Of a DNA stretch of 10,028 nt, positions 1 to 6,255 are shown in pieces; position 1 is the stretch's first letter; each line of letters opens with the position of its first letter. The notes under the pieces were generated by a model, which worked only from the letters and a program-made list of their open reading frames with translations, did not search any database and was not told where the DNA came from. A program made the position numbers and the translations under genes. Source of the stretch: Oscillospiraceae bacterium (GTDB lineage Bacteria; Bacillota; Clostridia; Oscillospirales; Acutalibacteraceae); the NCBI GenBank assembly GCA_902766855.1, contig CACXFE010000024.1, positions 1 to 10,028 of the forward strand, given 5' to 3'.

Positions 1-66
1 GGCGACGGCGCGGTGAATGTATTAGACGCCATTGCCTTGAAAAAGCGATTGTCAAGCCGGTCTTGA
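1..66 (+). CDS. C-terminal end of a dockerin-containing protein (partial)
   Basis: Frame 1 is open from the window edge and stops at TGA 64-66, giving 21 residues that begin GDGAVNVLDAIALKKRL. This matches the second half of a type I dockerin repeat: the calcium-loop pattern (D)xNGDGxVNxxD followed by a helix containing the A-L-K-K/R-x-L motif. Dockerins normally sit at the extreme C-terminus of secreted carbohydrate-active enzymes or scaffold proteins and bind cohesin modules outside the cell, which fits the stop codon four residues after the helix. The catalytic part of the protein lies outside the window, so its enzyme class is unknown. It seems unrelated to the downstream metabolic operon. 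No convincing terminator follows: there is a T-rich run near 82-93 but only a weak stem before it. The call rests on a short stretch but the pattern is distinctive. Confidence 0.72.
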   Translation, partial: GDGAVNVLDAIALKKRLSSRS

Positions 67-119
67 TATAACGGGTTTCGGATTTTTTGTTTTCGCAGGG
101 TGGCAAATGCACCGCAAGA

Positions 120-235
120 GATTCTCACGGGGCGATGTGGGAAGCGAAGCGTGCGACGCGGAAATGAATGACAGTCCGGTGGACTGTCAGAACCGCGGAG
201 GGACCGAACGCCGCAGCGTGAGAATCATCGTCCCC
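120..235. repeat. Nested palindromic intergenic repeat (REP/MITE-like)
   Basis: A 10-bp perfect inverted repeat bounds the core: GATTCTCACG at 120-129 and CGTGAGAATC at 217-226. In the middle is a perfect 8-bp hairpin with a 3-base loop, GACAGTCC at 170-177 and GGACTGTC at 181-188. Further short GC-rich complementarities (for example GCGG 195-198 with CCGC 211-214, and the near-match of GGGGCGATG at 129-137 with CATCGTCCCC at 226-235) allow alternative folds. No open reading frame of note lies inside. The central hairpin resembles a dispersed intergenic repeat I recall from gut Clostridia genomes, but only one copy is present here, so dispersal cannot be shown from the window. It lies between the dockerin gene and the first T-box promoter and might act as a non-autonomous element or a bidirectional transcript end. 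Confidence 0.6.
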
Positions 236-325
236 TACAAATGTCAATGAGAAGACGAAACAATCCAAGTCCCGTGAAAATCTTTTGCTGTTTTGCAAGA
301 AGTTACAAATTTTTTCAAAAAACAC

Positions 326-354
326 TTGACAAATCAAAAAGTCGGTGCTATACT
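326..354 (+). promoter_or_regulatory. Sigma-A promoter of the first T-box transcript
   Basis: The -35 box TTGACA (326-331) and -10 box TATACT (349-354) are separated by 17 bases, close to the ideal housekeeping promoter. Transcription would start near 361, just before the T-box Stem I. An A/T-rich tract at 308-325 upstream could act as an UP-like element. Confidence 0.85.
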
Positions 355-566
355 GATGAAAAATCAGAAATGGCTTTGACGAAGACGGTCAGAATCGCTG
401 TTATAAGAGAGTCGGCGGGTGGTGCGAGCCGATAACGGTTATTCTATCGGCCCATCCCTTCCGAGCCGGAGTGCTGAAACCGCAAGGCAGTAGGTGCTTC
501 CGTGATTGCTGCGTAAAGGCATAGGGATTGTCAGATCCCGAAGAGGTGGCGGTTTTTTACCGCAAG

Positions 567-607
567 TTGAGTGGTACCGCGGATGTGTTTCATCACACCC
601 GTCTCAA
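567..607 (+). promoter_or_regulatory. T-box antiterminator of leader 1
   Basis: TTGAG (567-571) pairs with CTCAA (603-607), leaving the conserved bulge UGGUACC (572-578) to bind the NCCA end of uncharged tRNA. The CTCAA strand is also part of the terminator 5' arm (596-608), so the two structures exclude each other, as in known T-boxes. Confidence 0.85.
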
Positions 608-636
608 GGATTCTTGAGGCGGGTGTTTTATTTTTT
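596..636 (+). terminator. Leader 1 intrinsic terminator (regulated)
   Basis: A 13-bp stem, CACCCGTCTCAAG (596-608) with CTTGAGGCGGGTG (613-625), has one G-U pair and a 4-base loop (GATT), followed by TTTTATTTTTT (626-636). The Shine-Dalgarno sequence begins immediately after it, so termination keeps the coding region untranscribed. Confidence 0.92.
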
Positions 637-652
637 AAAGGAGGGAATAAAA

Positions 653-2920
653 ATGGTTGCAGGATCGGCTGATAAAATAAAAGAGGTGGCCGTGCGAATT
701 CGGGAAATGCGGGAGATCAGCGGCATTACCGAAGAAGAAATGGCTGTAAAAACCGAAGTGACCACAGAAGAATACCGGCTTTATGAAGCGGGAGAGAAGG
801 ATTTCCCTTTCACTTTTATTCATAAATGCGCGCTGGCCTTCGGGCTTGGCATTACCGATTTGTTGGAGGGCAAAAGCGCCCACCTTTCTTCCTACACCGT
901 CACACGGAAAGGGCAGGGGCAGGAAACCGCGAAGGAGGATGGCATCAGCATCCGCAATCTGGCGCCGCTTTTCCGCAAAAAAATCGCGGAACCTTACTGG
1001 GTCAAATATGAATTTGATCCGAAATTGCAGAATCAGCCTATCCACCTGACCAAGCATTCCGGGCAGGAATTCGATTTTGTGATGAAGGGCAAACTGAAAG
1101 TACAGATCGGGGAAAATGTGGAATATTTAGGCGAGGGCGACAGTATTTACTACAACAGTTCCACCCCGCACGGCATGATTGCGGTGGATGGGGAGGATTG
1201 CCTCTTTGTCGCGGTGGTGCTGCCGGGCGAAGATGTCAAGGAAGACCTGATCCGGGATACGATCGTTTCGGCACATTCGCACGGGAAAGAAACCGTCAGC
1301 GCGAAATTTATCCGCACGCAAGAGGATGAGAACGGGGTATTAAAATCCATTTCGTTCCAAAATGAAGATCGCTTTAACTTTGCTTTTGATATTGTGGATG
1401 AGATCGCCAAAAAAGATCCTGAAAAACTTGCCATGCTGCATGTGGATAAGAACAAGAAGGAACGCCGCTTTACCTTCCGGGATATGAAGCGGGCTTCCAA
1501 CCAGTGCGCCAACTATTTCAAATCGCTCGGGATCAAAAAGGGCGACCGGGTGATGCTGGTGCTGAAACGCCATTATCAGTTCTGGTTTGCGATCCTTGCA
1601 CTGCACAAGTTGGGGGCGATCGCAATCCCCGCGACCAATTTACTGCAAAGCCATGATTTTGAGTATCGTTTCAACGCGGCGGATGTTTCGGCCATCCTCT
1701 GCACGGCGGACGGGGATGTTGCCCATCAGGTGGAACTGGCGCAAGCCACCAGCCCCACGCTGAAAACCAAGATTTTAGTGGGCGGCCAACGGGAAGGCTG
1801 GCATGATTTTAACGAGGAATACCCGCTGTTCAGCGCCCATTATTACCGCACGGAGGAATCGGCTTGCGGGAAAGACCTGATGCTGATGTTCTTCACCTCC
1901 GGCACCACCGGCTACCCGAAAATCGCCGCCCATACCTATCAATATGCGTTAGGGCATTATATCACGGCGAAATACTGGCACGGTGTGGATGAAAACGGCC
2001 TGCACTTTACGATTTCGGAAACCGGCTGGGGCAAGGCGCTGTGGGGAAAACTGTACGGGCAGTGGTTAAGCGAGGGCGCGGTTTTCACCTATGATTTCGA
2101 CCGATTCTCGGCGGCGGATATTCTGCCGATGTTTCAGAAATACAATATCACCACTTTCTGTGCGCCGCCCACGATGCTGCGCATGATGATCAAAGAAGAT
2201 ATTTCCAAATACGATCTTTCTTCGATCAAACATATGACCACGGCGGGCGAGGCGCTCAACCCCGAGGTGTACCGCCAATTTGAAAAGGCAACCGGCCTTC
2301 AGATCATGGAGGGCTTCGGCCAGACCGAATGTACTTTGATGATTGCCAACCTGACCGGCAATCCGCACAAACTCGGTTCCATGGGGCTGCCTACGCCGCT
2401 GTATGATGTAGACCTGCTCGATCCGGACGGGAACCCTGTCCCCGCCGGGGAAACGGGTGAGATCGTGGTGAAAACCTCGGAAAAGGTTCCTTGCGGGCTT
2501 TTCGCGGGATATTATAAGGACGAGGAAAAAACCAGGGAAGCCTGGCACGACGGGTATTATCATACCGGCGATACCGCTTGGCGGGATGAGGACGGGTTCT
2601 ATTGGTATGTGGGGCGCGTGGATGATGTGATCAAATCTTCCGGCTACCGCATCGGGCCGTTTGAGATCGAAAGCGTGATCATGGAACTGCCTTATGTGCT
2701 GGAATGCGGCGTTTCCGCCGCGCCTGACCCGATCAGAGGGCAAGTGGTGAAAGCCAGCATTGTATTGGTGAAGGGCAAAGAAGGCACGGAAGAGTTGAAA
2801 AAAGAAATCCAGAACTATGTGAAACAGAATACCGCGCCGTATAAATATCCGCGCATTGTGGAGTTTAAAACCGAACTTCCCAAGACCATCAGCGGCAAGA
2901 TCCAACGGAATAAACTGTAA
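653..2920 (+). CDS. HTH-cupin-acyl-CoA synthetase fusion, paralog 1 (behind the Ile-type T-box)
   Basis: A 755-aa AMP-forming acyl-CoA synthetase of the acetate/medium-chain type with an N-terminal regulator-like module. An XRE-type HTH covers about residues 7-72. A small cupin barrel covers about 118-192 (HSGQEFDFVMKG near 135-146, GDSIYY with STPHG at 162-174; H135 and H173 are possible metal ligands). An ANL domain covers about 235-755, with the ATP loop TSGTTGYPK (415-423), TAGEALN (530-536), GFGQTE (554-559), YHTGD (636-640), the hinge GRVDD (654-658) and the catalytic lysine K749 in PKTISGKIQR. The start is ATG 653, behind AAAGGAGG (637-644) and just past the leader terminator. The same frame is open upstream to 506, but that lies inside the riboswitch. 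It probably makes branched acyl-CoA, 2-methylbutyryl-CoA if the Ile specifier is right; substrate is inferred. The HTH-cupin part resembles stand-alone XRE-cupin regulators, so DNA or ligand binding is possible but not shown. No terminator separates it from the next promoter. Confidence 0.9.
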   Translation: MVAGSADKIKEVAVRIREMREISGITEEEMAVKTEVTTEEYRLYEAGEKDFPFTFIHKCALAFGLGITDLLEGKSAHLSSYTVTRKGQGQETAKEDGISIRNLAPLFRKKIAEPYWVKYEFDPKLQNQPIHLTKHSGQEFDFVMKGKLKVQIGENVEYLGEGDSIYYNSSTPHGMIAVDGEDCLFVAVVLPGEDVKEDLIRDTIVSAHSHGKETVSAKFIRTQEDENGVLKSISFQNEDRFNFAFDIVDEIAKKDPEKLAMLHVDKNKKERRFTFRDMKRASNQCANYFKSLGIKKGDRVMLVLKRHYQFWFAILALHKLGAIAIPATNLLQSHDFEYRFNAADVSAILCTADGDVAHQVELAQATSPTLKTKILVGGQREGWHDFNEEYPLFSAHYYRTEESACGKDLMLMFFTSGTTGYPKIAAHTYQYALGHYITAKYWHGVDENGLHFTISETGWGKALWGKLYGQWLSEGAVFTYDFDRFSAADILPMFQKYNITTFCAPPTMLRMMIKEDISKYDLSSIKHMTTAGEALNPEVYRQFEKATGLQIMEGFGQTECTLMIANLTGNPHKLGSMGLPTPLYDVDLLDPDGNPVPAGETGEIVVKTSEKVPCGLFAGYYKDEEKTREAWHDGYYHTGDTAWRDEDGFYWYVGRVDDVIKSSGYRIGPFEIESVIMELPYVLECGVSAAPDPIRGQVVKASIVLVKGKEGTEELKKEIQNYVKQNTAPYKYPRIVEFKTELPKTISGKIQRNKL

Positions 2921-2938
2921 AGCCGAAAGAAAAAATGT

Positions 2939-2967
2939 TTGACAAATCCGTTTGGTTGTGATATAAT
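2939..2967 (+). promoter_or_regulatory. Sigma-A promoter of the second T-box transcript
   Basis: TTGACA (2939-2944) and TATAAT (2962-2967) are both perfect consensus with a 17-base spacer. The -35 box lies only 18 bases after the stop codon of the preceding gene. Transcription would start near 2974. It should be a very strong promoter, with output set by the T-box behind it. Confidence 0.9.
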
Positions 2968-3186
2968 ATCTACCAATCAATAAATGGCGTTGACGAAGAG
3001 TGCATGAAAACAGTCCCCTTCAGAGAAATGGCGGTGGGTGCAAGCCATCAGCGGAAGGTTTCATGTTTGTAGCTTCTGAGCCGGGAGGAAGAAAGCCTGA
3101 AAAGGCAAGTAGAACCTCTCCGTGATTGCTGCGTAAAGGCATAGGGATTGTCAGATCCCGAAGAGGTGGCGGTTTTTTTACCGCAA

Positions 3187-3232
3187 TTTGAGTGGTACCG
3201 CGGGCAGTTGTTTTTTCATCGCTCGTCTCAAA
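3187..3232 (+). promoter_or_regulatory. T-box antiterminator of leader 2
   Basis: TTTGAG (3187-3192) pairs with CTCAAA (3227-3232), exposing the bulge UGGUACC at 3193-3199. The CTCAAA strand is shared with the terminator 5' arm (3220-3233), which gives the mutually exclusive switch. Confidence 0.85.
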
Positions 3233-3260
3233 GTCACAACTTTGGGGCGAGCGTTTTTTC
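3220..3260 (+). terminator. Leader 2 intrinsic terminator (regulated)
   Basis: A 14-bp stem, CGCTCGTCTCAAAG (3220-3233) with CTTTGGGGCGAGCG (3240-3253), has two G-U pairs and a 6-base loop, followed by TTTTTTC (3254-3260). Apart from the shared GTCTCAA core its sequence differs from terminator 1, while the fold is the same. Confidence 0.92.
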
Positions 3261-3281
3261 GTCCCGACAGGAGGAATCGCA

Positions 3282-5570
3282 ATGGAACAAATGACAGGAT
3301 TGAATTACAAAATCGGGGAGATCGCCGGGCGTATCCGGGAACTGCGGGAGATCGAAAATCTCACCATCGCGCAAATGGCGGAAAAAACCGCCGTATCGGA
3401 AGAAGAGTATATCGCTTGCGAAGAGGGCAAAAGCGATTTGAACTTTGCGTTTATTTATCGCTGCGCACTGGCTTTCAATGTGGATGTAACCGAATTGATC
3501 GAAGGCAAAAGCCCGACGCTGAAATCCTATACCGTCACCAGAAAAGGCGGCGGCCAGCGCATTGAAAAAGCGCACGGGATGACCTATTATAACCTTGCCG
3601 CTTCGTTTAAAAACCGCATTGCCGAGCCGCTGTATGTCAAAAGTGTTTACAGCGAGGAAGCCCAGCACCGCGATATTGAACTGACCACCCACTCCGGGCA
3701 GGAGTGCGACCTGATCATTGAAGGCCGCTTAAAAGTGCAGGTGGGCGAGCATAAGGAAATTTTAGGCCCTGGCGACAGTATTTATTATGACAGTTCCACC
3801 CCGCATGGGATGATCGCGGTAGACGGCAAGGATTGCCTGTTTTACGCCATTGTCTTAAACCCGACAGGGGAGCCGATCCCCGAACTGGCGGGGGCAAAGC
3901 CGGTGGAGGATCACCATGTAAGCCCGCCGGATGATAAAGACCGTATCTATAAGAAGTTTATCGACACAAAAGTGGATGAAAACGGCACGCCGGTTTCGAT
4001 CACCTTCAAAAATCATGAGCATTTCAATTTTGCGTTCGATCTGGTGGACGCGCTGGCGGAAAAAGATCCCGATAAACTGGCTATGCTCCATATTTCGCGG
4101 GATAAAACCGTGCGCCGGCTGACCTTTAAGGATATGAAAAAGGCGTCGGCACAGTGCGCCAACTATTTCAAATCGCTCGGGATCAAAAAGGGCGACCGGG
4201 TGATGCTGGTGCTGAAACGCCATTATCAATTCTGGTATGCCATGCTGGGGTTGAATAAACTGGGCGCGATCGCCATTCCCGCTACGAATCAATTACAGTG
4301 CCATGATTTTGAATACCGTTTTCAAGCGGCCGGGGTGAAGGCGATCCTTTGCACGGCGGACGGGGATACGGCGCACCAAGTGGATCTGGCGGCCGAAAAG
4401 TGCCCGATGCTGGAACATAAATTGATTGTGAACGGCAGCAGAGAAGGCTGGCGCACTTTTGATGAAGAATACGGGCTTTACAGCACGCATTATACCCGCC
4501 CGGCGGACGCACCCGGCGGTAAAGACCTGATGCTGATGTATTTCACTTCGGGCACCAGCGGATACCCGAAGATCGCGGCACATAATTATCAATATGCGTT
4601 AGGGCATTTCCATACCGCGAAATACTGGCATAATGTAGATCCGGACGGCCTGCATTTCACCATTTCCGATACCGGCTGGGCCAAAGCCATGTGGGGAAAA
4701 CTGTACGGGCAATGGCTGTGCGAGGCGGCCACCTTTGTATATGATTTTGACCGCTTTGACGCGGCGGATATTCTGCCGATGTTCGCGGAATATCACATCA
4801 CCACTTTCTGCGCGCCGCCCACGATGCTGCGCATGATGATCAAGCAGGATATTTCAAAATATGATTTTTCCTCTGTCAAGCATATGACCACGGCCGGCGA
4901 GGCGCTCAACCCCGAAGTGTACCGCCAATTTGAAAAAGCAACGGGTTTGCAGATTTTAGAGGGTTTTGGGCAGAGCGAAAGCACCATGATCATCGGGAAT
5001 CTGACCGGCGCCCCGCATAAGATCGGCTCGATGGGGAAACCCGCCCCGATCTATGATGTGGATATTGTGGATGCGGACGGAAACCCGGTCCCCACGGGAG
5101 AAACCGGTGAGATCGTGATCAATCTGAAAAACGGGGCTCCCTGCGGATTGGCGGTTTGCTATTACGGGGATGAGGAAAAAACCAAAGAAACCTGGCGCGA
5201 CGGATATTATCATACCGGCGATACCGCGTGGCGGGATGAAGACGGGTTCTATTGGTATGTCGGACGCATTGACGATGTGATCAAATCTTCCGGTTACCGC
5301 ATCGGGCCGTTCGAGATCGAAAGTGTGATCATGGAACTGCCTTATGTGCTGGAATGCGGCGTTTCCGCGGCGCCTGACCCGGTACGCGGGCAGGTGGTCA
5401 AGGCCAGCATTGTGTTGATACCGGGAAAAGAGGGCTCGGAGGAACTGAAAAAAGAAATTCAGAATTATGTCAAACAGCATACCGCGCCGTATAAATATCC
5501 GCGGATCGTGGTTTTCCGCGAGAGTTTGCCGAAAACCGTGAGCGGAAAGATCCAGCGTAATTTGCTGTAA
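3282..5570 (+). CDS. HTH-cupin-acyl-CoA synthetase fusion, paralog 2 (behind the Val-type T-box)
   Basis: A 762-aa paralog of the upstream protein with the same domain order: XRE-type HTH about 8-75, cupin about 122-195 (HSGQECDLIIEG, STPHG), then an AMP-forming acyl-CoA synthetase. The ATP loop is TSGTSGYPK (422-430), then TAGEALN (537-543), GFGQSE (561-566), YHTGD (643-647), GRIDD (661-665) and the catalytic lysine K756 in PKTVSGKIQR. The linker after the cupin carries a short extra stretch (about 195-216). The start is ATG 3282 behind AGGAGG (3269-3274); in-frame codons back to 3192 are inside the T-box and are ignored. Its stop is 11 bases from the next gene, so it heads the operon with the 2-oxoacid oxidoreductase. 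Probable role: activation of isobutyrate (or another branched acid) to the acyl-CoA that the oxidoreductase would carboxylate. Changes from paralog 1 near the acyl pocket (ETGWGKAL to DTGWAKAM; GQTEC to GQSES) suggest a different substrate preference. Enzyme class is secure, substrate is inferred. Confidence 0.9.
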   Translation: MEQMTGLNYKIGEIAGRIRELREIENLTIAQMAEKTAVSEEEYIACEEGKSDLNFAFIYRCALAFNVDVTELIEGKSPTLKSYTVTRKGGGQRIEKAHGMTYYNLAASFKNRIAEPLYVKSVYSEEAQHRDIELTTHSGQECDLIIEGRLKVQVGEHKEILGPGDSIYYDSSTPHGMIAVDGKDCLFYAIVLNPTGEPIPELAGAKPVEDHHVSPPDDKDRIYKKFIDTKVDENGTPVSITFKNHEHFNFAFDLVDALAEKDPDKLAMLHISRDKTVRRLTFKDMKKASAQCANYFKSLGIKKGDRVMLVLKRHYQFWYAMLGLNKLGAIAIPATNQLQCHDFEYRFQAAGVKAILCTADGDTAHQVDLAAEKCPMLEHKLIVNGSREGWRTFDEEYGLYSTHYTRPADAPGGKDLMLMYFTSGTSGYPKIAAHNYQYALGHFHTAKYWHNVDPDGLHFTISDTGWAKAMWGKLYGQWLCEAATFVYDFDRFDAADILPMFAEYHITTFCAPPTMLRMMIKQDISKYDFSSVKHMTTAGEALNPEVYRQFEKATGLQILEGFGQSESTMIIGNLTGAPHKIGSMGKPAPIYDVDIVDADGNPVPTGETGEIVINLKNGAPCGLAVCYYGDEEKTKETWRDGYYHTGDTAWRDEDGFYWYVGRIDDVIKSSGYRIGPFEIESVIMELPYVLECGVSAAPDPVRGQVVKASIVLIPGKEGSEELKKEIQNYVKQHTAPYKYPRIVVFRESLPKTVSGKIQRNLL

Positions 5571-5581
5571 GGGTGAGCATC

Positions 5582-6241
5582 ATGGAAAAAAGAATCACCT
5601 TGATTTGCGGCCATTACGGGAGCGGGAAAACAAATGTTGCAATCAATCTTGCATTTGCCGCCAAAAAGCAGTATGATAAAGTAGTGATCGCGGATCTTGA
5701 CATCGTAAACCCCTATTTTCGCACCAAAGACAGCATGGAAGATCTGAAACAAGCCGGGATTGCGCTGATTTGTTCGGAATACGCGGGAACCAATGTGGAT
5801 ATCCCCGCCATGCCCCAACAGATGTACGCTGTTACGGACGATCGCTCATGGCACGCGATTCTGGATGTCGGAGGGGATGACCGCGGCGCTTTGGCGCTCG
5901 GGCGGTTGGCACCCGCGATTTTAGAAGAAAATAATTTTGAAATGCTGATGGTGATCAACGGGTACCGCCCTTTAACCAAAGACGCCGAATCCACGATCGA
6001 AGTCATGCGGGAAATCGAGTATGCCGGCGGTATTCCTTTTACGGGGCTGATCAACAATTCCAATCTGGGAACCGAAACCACGGCGGAAGTGGTGCTGGAT
6101 TCCCTTGTGTATGCCGAAGAAGTATCGCGCCTGTCAGGGCTGCCGATTTATTTGACCACGGCGGAAGAAACGGTTTATAACGCTTTGCGGGGAAAGATCG
6201 ACCATCTCTTTCCCTTAAAGTTACAATCGAAAATCAATTAG
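5582..6241 (+). CDS. P-loop ATPase, CobQ/MinD/ParA-like, of unknown role
   Basis: A 219-aa soluble SIMIBI-class nucleotide-binding protein. The Walker A loop GHYGSGKT is at 10-17 and lacks the early signature lysine of typical MinD/ParA (KGGxGKT). A switch-like DLDIVNPYFR follows at 38-47 and a Walker B-like ILDVGGDD at 93-100. Only two cysteines are present (9 and 64) and there is no CxxC, so an NBP35/ApbC-type iron-sulfur scaffold that uses such a motif is unlikely. It sits in the operon between the acyl-CoA synthetase and the ferredoxin subunit of the 2-oxoacid oxidoreductase (14-base gap to the latter), suggesting a helper role such as maturation or assembly of that complex; this is inference from position only. 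ATG 5582 was chosen, with AAGGG at 5569-5573 as a weak Shine-Dalgarno; an in-frame GTG at 5573 would add three residues and cannot be excluded. Confidence 0.82.
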   Translation: MEKRITLICGHYGSGKTNVAINLAFAAKKQYDKVVIADLDIVNPYFRTKDSMEDLKQAGIALICSEYAGTNVDIPAMPQQMYAVTDDRSWHAILDVGGDDRGALALGRLAPAILEENNFEMLMVINGYRPLTKDAESTIEVMREIEYAGGIPFTGLINNSNLGTETTAEVVLDSLVYAEEVSRLSGLPIYLTTAEETVYNALRGKIDHLFPLKLQSKIN

Positions 6242-6255
6242 GAGGAAACAAAACC

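Larger units (their letters stand above)
361..636 (+). promoter_or_regulatory. T-box riboswitch leader 1, specifier probably AUC (Ile)
   Basis: The full T-box architecture is present. Stem I closes with GGCT 372-375/AGCC 464-467, a GA (kink-turn) motif, GAAG 381-384/CTTC 458-461 and a long helix 391-404/432-445. The AGAGAG motif is at 406-411 and the distal loop (GGGTGGTGCGA) at 417-427. The Stem II region has AGTAGG at 490-495 and CCGTG at 500-504. Further hairpins are GGGAT/ATCCC (525-529/535-539) and GCGGT/ACCGC (549-553/559-563). The T-box itself, GAGTGGTACCGCGG, is at 569-582. Aligning the 3' side of the specifier loop with leader 2 puts ATC at 454-456, four bases before CTTC, hence Ile. 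The base after the specifier is C, not the usual purine, so this is less certain than the T-box call itself. UGGU at 572-575 suits a tRNA with discriminator A, as expected for tRNA-Ile. Uncharged tRNA should allow read-through into the acyl-CoA synthetase gene at 653. Confidence 0.93.
2974..3260 (+). promoter_or_regulatory. T-box riboswitch leader 2, specifier probably GUA (Val)
   Basis: Same layout as leader 1. Stem I closes with GGC 2986-2988/GCC 3080-3082, a GA motif and GAAG 2995-2998/CTTC 3073-3076. Next come the helix CATGAAA 3003-3009/TTTCATG 3059-3065 and CCTTC 3017-3021/GAAGG 3054-3058. AGAGA is at 3022-3026, and the distal hairpin ATGGC/GCCAT (3028-3032/3044-3048) carries the loop GGTGGGTGCAA. 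The 3' side of the specifier loop is TTTGTAG (3066-3072). The triplet before the conserved-position purine G3072 is GTA at 3069-3071, read as Val. The T-box GAGTGGTACCGCGG follows at 3190-3203, with UGGU at 3193-3196 fitting discriminator A of tRNA-Val. From about 3119 to 3203 it is nearly identical to leader 1 (one substitution, one inserted T), while Stem I differs. It controls the seven-gene operon starting at 3282. Confidence 0.93.

Noticed and set aside
241..435. Small plus-strand ORF before the first synthetase
   Set aside because: It runs through the promoter and Stem I of the T-box, with no ribosome site; not a credible gene.
506..652. In-frame upstream extension of the first synthetase gene
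   Set aside because: These codons lie inside the T-box, antiterminator and terminator. A strong AAAGGAGG stands 8 bases before ATG 653, and the paralog's homology begins after that start.
2066..2980. Long open frame on the minus strand (304 codons) opposite the end of the first synthetase
   Set aside because: It mirrors the codon bias of a well-conserved gene, covers the second promoter, and its translation shows no recognisable domain. The same kind of shadow appears opposite the paralog and vorB.
3192..3281. In-frame upstream extension of the second synthetase gene from a GTG in the T-box
   Set aside because: It overlaps the T-box and terminator; AGGAGG at 3269-3274 clearly selects ATG 3282.
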